DNA from: Halomonas sp. YLGW01
GTDB lineage: Bacteria; Pseudomonadota; Gammaproteobacteria; Pseudomonadales; Halomonadaceae
NCBI RefSeq assembly: GCF_014840935.1
Contig: NZ_CP062005.1
Span: 3,224,001 to 3,288,000, forward strand
Length of the DNA: 64,000 nucleotides
Direction: 5' to 3'
Positions 59,356 through 64,000 of this stretch are shown here, one piece after another. The position numbers and the translations under genes are program-made. Below the pieces are notes generated by a model. It saw nothing but the letters and a program-made list of their open reading frames with translations. It did no database searches and was not told the DNA's origin. Positions within the stretch are counted from its first letter, which is position 1; each line of letters opens with the position of its first letter.

Positions 59356-60581
59356 GCCGCTATCCGCCGATCTGCCACCGTGGTGCGAAACGCGTCGTAC
59401 GCCTGAGCCTCGTCGCGCTGCTGGGGCTAGCCCTGGGGATCGGGCTGCTGACCTCATCGTTCCTGCGTTCGCCCCCAGGCCAGGACACCGGCTTCGCGGG
59501 CCTGGGTCGCGACGCCGAGGGCTTCGCCGCGGCAAGGCCCGGCCGGGGGCTACGCTTCCCCGAGGATCATGGCGCCCATCCCGCCTTTCGCACCGAATGG
59601 TGGTACCTCACCGCCAACCTGCGTGACGAGCACGGCCAGGCGCTTGGCGTGCAGTGGACGCTGTTTCGCCAGGCACTGGCGCCGCCTGCTGTTAGAGAAG
59701 AAACCCGCGAGGAGGCCAGCACGACGATCGCGACCAACCCCTGGGCCTCGAGCCAGCTGTGGATGGCTCACGCCGCCGTCTCCCGGGGCCCGCGCCATGT
59801 GGTCGCCGAGCGCCTGGCCAGCGGCGCGCCCGAGGGCCTCGCCGGCCCAGCGGGGGTGCGCGCTGAGCCCTTCTCGGCCTGGATCGACGACTGGCAGCTG
59901 ACCGGCACGGCCCCCGCCGACGCCGATGCCCTGAGCCAGCTGAGCGTTACCGCCAAGCTGAATGACAGCACCGGCTATCGGCTGACGCTGAGCGCCGAGG
60001 GCCCGCTGGTCGCCCACGGCGAGGCCGGTTTCAGCCAGAAGGCCGTCGATGGCCAGGGCTCCTACTATTACAGCCAGCCCTTCTACCGGGTCGACGGCCA
60101 GGTGACCCTCAACGGCGCCACCCACCGCGTCAGCGGCCGCGCCTGGCTCGACCGGGAATGGAGCAGCCAGCTACTGGGGGAGGCCCAGCTGGGCTGGGAC
60201 TGGCTCTCGCTGCACCTCGCCGATGGCGCCAAGCTGATGGCCTTTCGCCTGCGCGGCGGCGAGCCAGAGGGAGAGGGAGAGGGAGAGGGAGCGCACGATT
60301 ACCTGTCCGGCAGCTTCATCACCCCGGACGGCACCGTCACGCCGCTCGGCCCAGACGCGCTTTCACTGACCCCGCTCAGCGAGAGCGCGGTAGCCGACCG
60401 GCGGCTGCCCACCCGCTGGCGTCTCGAGGTGCCAGGCCAGGGGCTCGACCTGACGATCGCGGCACATCATCCAGAGCGCTGGATGGCCACCCGGGTGCCC
60501 TACTGGGAGGGAGCGGTGACGGTGACGACTCCCGACGGCCAGCCCGCCGGAGAGGGCTACCTGGAGATGACCGGTTACTAG
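59352..60581 (+). CDS. AttH/CrtC-like lipocalin-domain protein
   Basis: A 409-residue exported or membrane-anchored protein (hydrophobic segment about residues 18-38, then FPEDHGAHPAFRTEWWYLTANL, the hallmark of the CrtC/AttH family). VDREWS (LDREWSSQLL here) and WDWLSLHLADG are further conserved blocks. The family includes carotenoid 1,2-hydratases and AttH proteins encoded with ABC transporters. Here the ABC partner genes make the AttH role more likely. A GAGGGA microsatellite (60266-60291) encodes a Gly-Glu repeat. The start overlaps the permease stop. Confidence 0.88.
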   Translation: MSRYPPICHRGAKRVVRLSLVALLGLALGIGLLTSSFLRSPPGQDTGFAGLGRDAEGFAAARPGRGLRFPEDHGAHPAFRTEWWYLTANLRDEHGQALGVQWTLFRQALAPPAVREETREEASTTIATNPWASSQLWMAHAAVSRGPRHVVAERLASGAPEGLAGPAGVRAEPFSAWIDDWQLTGTAPADADALSQLSVTAKLNDSTGYRLTLSAEGPLVAHGEAGFSQKAVDGQGSYYYSQPFYRVDGQVTLNGATHRVSGRAWLDREWSSQLLGEAQLGWDWLSLHLADGAKLMAFRLRGGEPEGEGEGEGAHDYLSGSFITPDGTVTPLGPDALSLTPLSESAVADRRLPTRWRLEVPGQGLDLTIAAHHPERWMATRVPYWEGAVTVTTPDGQPAGEGYLEMTGY

Positions 60582-60730
60582 GTGGCGCCGACCTTCGCGG
60601 ACAAGACCTATACACCCAGCAAGAAGTCGTGGCGCCTTGCGCTCCAGACCACCGTGCCGACATACCGATAAATCGCGGATTGAAGGGGAGGAAAAGGGCT
60701 GGACAGGTGCAAGAAAGATTCTACATTAAT

Positions 60731-60745
60731 TGTACAAACCTGTAC
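60731..60745 (+). promoter_or_regulatory. TGTAC direct repeat before the DUF6482-like gene
   Basis: TGTACAAACCTGTAC holds two TGTAC copies 10 bp apart (one helical turn), 15 bp before the start codon. A possible operator; no known factor matches. Confidence 0.3.
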
Positions 60746-60759
60746 TGGAGACCTCCGCC

Positions 60760-61122
60760 ATGATTGCCGCCGACGCTTCCACCCACGACTACCCCGCCCC
60801 CGAGACACAGTTCACCATCACCAGTCTCTCCCACGCCCTCGCCGAGGGCATGTCCCCGATCGTCGAGGTCATCTCCATGGACGGCATCTACTCGGTGCGC
60901 TTCCACCACGCCAACGGCATGTCGAGCCTGGTCGATGCTGCAGGCAACGTCTGCACCTTCAAGGGCACCGGCGAGATCCGCGACCTGATGAGCGCACTGG
61001 GCCTCACCCATGGCGTGCTGACCTGGGCCGATCAGTGCGGTGACGAGATGATCGGCGTTCCCAGCAAGGCCATCACCGCCGAGGAAATGCTGACCTACGG
61101 CACCCGTATCGCCTTTCGCTGA
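60760..61122 (+). CDS. DUF6482-like small protein
   Basis: A 120-residue soluble protein (MIAADASTHDYPAPETQFTI). The block IVEVISMDGIYSVRFHHANG, with VDAAGNVCTFKGTGEIRDLM, resembles DUF6482, found in Pseudomonas and Halomonas, of unknown function. GGAG lies about 9 nt before the start at 60760; the longer frame from 60730 would include the TGTAC repeat. It is convergent with the OpuAC gene across a bidirectional terminator. Confidence 0.65.
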   Translation: MIAADASTHDYPAPETQFTITSLSHALAEGMSPIVEVISMDGIYSVRFHHANGMSSLVDAAGNVCTFKGTGEIRDLMSALGLTHGVLTWADQCGDEMIGVPSKAITAEEMLTYGTRIAFR

Positions 61123-61204
61123 TACCTTCTCGGCGGCTGGACCGCTCGCCACTCATAGGCCGACCGAACAGGCCAAACAAGCCAGATACGAAACAGCCAG
61201 ACAC

Positions 61205-61234
61205 GAAAAAGGCCGCCCGTAGGCGGCCTTTTTC
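61205..61234. terminator. Bidirectional terminator
   Basis: GGCCGCC-CGTA-GGCGGCC stem flanked by A5 on the left and T5 on the right, serving the two convergent genes. A short direct repeat (GCCAGA.ACGAAA) lies just upstream at 61181-61206. Confidence 0.9.
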
Positions 61235-61265
61235 ATGCCATATCGCACTTGCGTCAGGCGTCGAC

Positions 61266-62228
61266 TCAGAGGCCGAAGGCCTTCTGCAGGGCGGGCCAGG
61301 CCGGCTCGCCGTCGATGGTGGTCACGCCCTCGGCAAAGGCCTCGACGCGCTCCGGGTGCTGTTTGATCCACTCGATCGCGACTTCCTCCGAATCACGCTC
61401 GTTATAGCTGTACTCGTAGATCATGGCGCTCTGGTCATCGGCGCTGAAGGTCACCTGATCGAGCAGGCGCGTCGCATTGGGATGCGACTCGGAGTATGTC
61501 TTGCTGAGCAGGGTGCGGACGTCACTGCTGCCGCCATTCGGCCCCCACATGTCCTGGGGATCATCGAGATAGACCACGTCGTATTCGATGTTCATCCAGT
61601 GCGGCGTCCAACCCGCGAAGACGATCCACTCGTTGTTGTTGATGGCGTTGTTGACGGCACTCAGCATGCCCGGCGTGGAGGTCTCCACCGGCGTCCAGTC
61701 ACCCAGGCCATAGGTGTCGTTGTCGATGCCACCGTTGAGGGTCTCGCTCATGCCCGAGCCCACCTCGATGGAGTAGATCTCGCGGCCAAGCTTCTCGGCG
61801 AACTCGTCCTTGTCCAGATCTTCGAGGGACGTCAGACCGGCCTCGGCCACGTAGCGCGGCACGGCCAGGCCGAGGCGCGCGCCATCGACGTTGTTGCCCA
61901 GGTCGACCAGGGTGTCCTTCTCGATCGAGGCCTCGTACATCGGCCCCTGAGCAGGGAGCCAGGCCGCCATGAAGGCGTCGACCTCACCCAGGTTCAGGGC
62001 CTCATAGGCGATGGTGGCACCGACTTCCTGCTGGCTGGTCTCGTAGCCCAGGGCGGTGAGCAGCTCGGCGGTGAGCTGAGTCTTGACGGTGACGCCCGGC
62101 CAGGACGGTGTCGCGAAGCGGATCTCGGCGCTCTCGGCGGCGGAGGCGACGGCCGGCAGCAGCGCCAGCGGAGCGGCCACGAGGCCGCCGGCGAGGATGC
62201 GAGTCATGGGACGGTTAGCATTGTTCAA
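61266..62228 (-). CDS. OpuAC-type glycine betaine/choline-binding protein, orphan
   Basis: A 320-residue periplasmic binding protein of the OpuAC/ProX family. After the signal peptide, aromatic residues suited to a quaternary-amine cage lie in ATPSWPGVT, FMAAWLPAQGP and FAGWTPHWMN. No ABC ATPase or permease is adjacent, so it must use a transporter elsewhere; halophiles often have several such proteins for compatible solutes. The start is TTG at 62228 with AAGGAT upstream (an ATG at 62207 without a ribosome site is the alternative). Confidence 0.9.
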   Translation of the reverse strand: MNNANRPMTRILAGGLVAAPLALLPAVASAAESAEIRFATPSWPGVTVKTQLTAELLTALGYETSQQEVGATIAYEALNLGEVDAFMAAWLPAQGPMYEASIEKDTLVDLGNNVDGARLGLAVPRYVAEAGLTSLEDLDKDEFAEKLGREIYSIEVGSGMSETLNGGIDNDTYGLGDWTPVETSTPGMLSAVNNAINNNEWIVFAGWTPHWMNIEYDVVYLDDPQDMWGPNGGSSDVRTLLSKTYSESHPNATRLLDQVTFSADDQSAMIYEYSYNERDSEEVAIEWIKQHPERVEAFAEGVTTIDGEPAWPALQKAFGL

Positions 62229-62380
62229 GGGGATGATCCTTGGCAGGTCATGCCATGAATGGGTTCGCCAATACGCTACGCACCTCTACCGTTAAAAGAA
62301 TAAACGCCCCGGACCAGCCGGAGCGTTGGAGGGGCGGAGGGCCGCGCACGACGCGGCCCCCATGCCGATCGGTCACCGCC

Positions 62381-62914
62381 TCAATCGCCGATGCTGGCCA
62401 GGCGCGCGGCCTCGACGATCTCGATCCAGTAGCCGTCGACGTCCTTGACGAAGACCACGTCCTTCATCTTGCCCTGATCGGAGCGCTTGATGAACTCGAC
62501 CTCGTTGGCATCGAACCAGGCCTCCGCGGCGTCCAGGTCCGGCACCGAGAAGCAGATGTGGCCGAAGCCCTGGGGCTCGGCGTTGCCGTCGTGGTAGGCG
62601 AAGTCTTCCTGGTCCTCGGTGCCCCAGTTGTGGGTCAGCTCGAGCAGGCCCTTCTGGCTGAAGGTCCAGACGGTGCGCTCGCCGGTATTCTCGGGCACCC
62701 GGTCGCCGTCCTCGAGCCGCGCCAGGAAGTACAGCGAGAAACCCAGCTCCTCGAAGTCCAGCTTGCGCAGCACGCGCATGCCGAACACCCGGGTATAGAA
62801 GGCCAGCGACTTCGCCGGATCCTTGACCCGCAGCATGGTGTGGTTGAGGCGAAAGCCCTGGGATTCGGCGGTCGGTGCCTGGACGCCGGGATGCTGTTCT
62901 CCGGTAAAGCTCAT
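62381..62914 (-). CDS. gloA: Lactoylglutathione lyase (glyoxalase I)
   Basis: A 177-residue glyoxalase that isomerises the methylglyoxal-glutathione adduct to S-lactoylglutathione. The metal ligands are His in RLNHTMLRVKD, Glu in LLELTHNWGTE, His in GFGHICFSV and Glu in GYWIEIVE. FYTRVFGMRVLRKLDF is also conserved. The length and the Glu/His set match the longer zinc-type glyoxalases of pseudomonads and yeast. GGAGG precedes the start at 62914. Confidence 0.95.
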   Translation of the reverse strand: MSFTGEQHPGVQAPTAESQGFRLNHTMLRVKDPAKSLAFYTRVFGMRVLRKLDFEELGFSLYFLARLEDGDRVPENTGERTVWTFSQKGLLELTHNWGTEDQEDFAYHDGNAEPQGFGHICFSVPDLDAAEAWFDANEVEFIKRSDQGKMKDVVFVKDVDGYWIEIVEAARLASIGD

Positions 62915-63032
62915 GAGACCTCCATTGCGGTCGTATACGGTGTGCTATGGTCAGATAGATGCGCCTGAGGCCGGTGCTTTTCAAGGCCTCGGCCTCTTGC
63001 CACGCATCCGCCCCAGGCTCGGGACCCTCGCC

Positions 63033-63566
63033 ATGATGCCCATCGCCTCGCTCTTCAGACACGCCCGGCACGCGCCGTCCCGGCTCCGCCAGGCACGGCC
63101 GCGGCGACGGGCGGCCCTGTCGCTCGTATTGGCGACCGTGACGCTGCTCGCCGGCTGCGCCGGCCCCAGGCTCGCCACCGATGATCATGCCGCCGGGCTT
63201 TCCATCGAGCGGCTGCTGGTGCTCGACCAGGCGCGAGAGGCCCTCGGCACCCCCTATCGCTGGGGCGGCGCCTCGTCCGGCGGACTCGACTGCTCGGGGC
63301 TGGTACTGGTCAGCTACCGCGCCGCGGGGCTCAGGGTGCCGCGCACCGCCGATGCCCAGTATCGGGCCCTGCCTCCCATCGAGGCCGCGCGCCCCGGGGA
63401 TCTTCTGTTCTTCGGCCGCGGCAGCCGCGCCAGCCATGTGGGCATCTATGCCGGCGACGGCCGCATGATCCATGCGCCGGGGCGCGGGCGGGCGGTCACT
63501 ACCACCGCCCTCGAGCTGGACTACTGGCAGGAGCGCTTCCTGGGCGCCGCCGCGCCGGCGCCCTGA
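63033..63566 (+). CDS. NlpC/P60-family lipoprotein (Spr-like endopeptidase)
   Basis: A 177-residue lipoprotein. The signal peptide ends in the lipobox LLAGC (Cys near residue 36), followed by an NlpC/P60 domain with catalytic Cys in GGLDCSGLVL, His in ASHVGIYAG and third polar residue His in MIHAPG. The family cuts peptidoglycan cross-bridges or stem peptides; E. coli Spr (MepS) is the usual comparison. Two in-frame ATGs (63033, 63036) are equivalent. It stands alone, divergent from gloA. Confidence 0.92.
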   Translation: MMPIASLFRHARHAPSRLRQARPRRRAALSLVLATVTLLAGCAGPRLATDDHAAGLSIERLLVLDQAREALGTPYRWGGASSGGLDCSGLVLVSYRAAGLRVPRTADAQYRALPPIEAARPGDLLFFGRGSRASHVGIYAGDGRMIHAPGRGRAVTTTALELDYWQERFLGAAAPAP

Positions 63567-63597
63567 GGCGACGCCCGCGTCTGGCTATCTGTTAGCA

Positions 63598-63692
63598 CAT
63601 AAGCTTATGGGAAATCGGCTTATCCAGGTGCCTTGTTTCCGGGCCGCCTCGTCCTGATATAGAGGAAGGAGACATCATCAGATGTTCATCTG
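63598..63692 (+). promoter_or_regulatory. Peroxiredoxin upstream region with two palindromes
   Basis: The palindromes CATAAGCTTATG (63598-63609) and CAGATG-TT-CATCTG (63679-63692) flank a plausible promoter (TTGTTT near 63633, GATATA 17 bp later). They could be operators for oxidative-stress control; neither matches OxyR clearly. Confidence 0.35.
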
Positions 63693-63709
63693 CTAACAAG
63701 GAGGACAGC

Positions 63710-64000
63710 ATGGCCCTGCAACTTGGCGATATCGCCCCGGACTTCACCCAGGACAGCACCGATGGCCCGATCCACTTCCACGAGTGGGCCGGCGACAACT
63801 GGGTGATCCTGTTCTCGCACCCGAAGGACTTCACGCCGGTCTGCACCACCGAGCTTGGCGAGGTCTCGCGCCTCAAGCCCGAGTTCGACAAGCGTAACGT
63901 CAAGGCGATCGGCCTATCGGTGGATCCCCTCGAGGATCACAAGGCCTGGGTCGGCGACATCCAGGAGACTCAGGGGCAGGCGCTGAACTTCCCGCTGCTG
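63710..64000 (+). CDS. 1-Cys-type peroxiredoxin (Prx6 family), 3' end missing
   Basis: The first 97 residues of a peroxiredoxin that reduces H2O2 and organic peroxides. [20 protein letters not shown] opens the protein, the peroxidatic cysteine lies in [12 protein letters not shown], and [13 protein letters not shown] with the following [14 protein letters not shown] fits the Prx6 subfamily (SHPKDF rather than YPLDF). AAGGAGGACAGC precedes the start. The C-terminal part beyond residue 97 is outside the window, so a resolving cysteine cannot be excluded. Confidence 0.93.
   Translation, partial: MALQLGDIAPDFTQDSTDGPIHFHEWAGDNWVILFSHPKDFTPVCTTELGEVSRLKPEFDKRNVKAIGLSVDPLEDHKAWVGDIQETQGQALNFPLL

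Overview
The window is high-GC gammaproteobacterial chromosome and looks most like the Halomonas group (family Halomonadaceae). This rests on the gene mix: an epd-pgk-fba cluster, ntrBC next to glnA, beta-alanine catabolism, an OpuAC-type osmolyte-binding protein and GltP/GlpQ-type transport. Species cannot be named from the sequence alone. No rRNA or tRNA gene was recognised.

Layout. 1-6 kb: a class I FBP aldolase (cut by the left edge), a CidA/LrgB pair, then the glycolytic cluster epd-pgk-fba. 6-14 kb: single housekeeping genes (histidine phosphatase, HAD phosphatase, YciH, sirtuin, NERD protein, RNase T2, ATP-grasp ligase, dGTPase). 13.5-17.6 kb: a LysR regulator divergent from an omega-aminotransferase and mmsA, a likely beta-alanine/malonate-semialdehyde pathway. 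17.9-22.9 kb: ntrC, ntrB, a DUF4124 gene and glnA, with readable NtrC sites and a sigma-54 promoter. 23.5-27.3 kb: a GT2-like gene, typA, and an intact IS1595-type element inserted at the typA terminator with an 8-bp target duplication. 27.4-33 kb: a hydrolase, a DAACS transporter, a C45 acyltransferase-like protein, DUF4202 and GlpQ. 33-34.2 kb: a small AT-rich islet with a GIY-YIG-like gene, then a small gene behind a Fur-box-like site. 34.4-37 kb: a GCS2-type ligase coupled to an AspA/AstE-type hydrolase.

37.0-52.9 kb is the dominant feature: a complete type I-E CRISPR-Cas locus on the minus strand (cas3-cse1-cse2-cas7e-cas5e-cas6e-cas1-cas2-leader-array). The array has 112 repeats and 111 spacers by direct count. 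Repeats are nearly invariant. Three of four differences noticed fall on the final repeat base, which in E. coli is copied from the PAM, and one of these sits beside a one-base-longer spacer. Two spacers 2 kb apart differ only at codon third positions, so they record the same gene from diverged invaders.

53.1-56.1 kb: a Zur-like box followed by an untracked 48-codon His-rich single-span membrane ORF translationally coupled to znuC, then znuB and a His-rich znuA. 56.1-60.6 kb: an ABC ATPase, a large FtsX-type permease and an AttH/CrtC-like protein in one overlapping operon. 60.7-64 kb: a DUF6482-like gene, an orphan OpuAC-type binding protein, gloA, an NlpC/P60 lipoprotein and a peroxiredoxin cut by the right edge.

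Most genes are ordinary. The points best worth a second look are the CRISPR array's internal record of acquisition, the leader hairpin, the His-rich ORF in the zinc operon, the GCS2-AspA pair, the paired DnaA boxes, and the RNase T2 with an altered catalytic motif. All functional calls are made by reading sequence; no database search was run.
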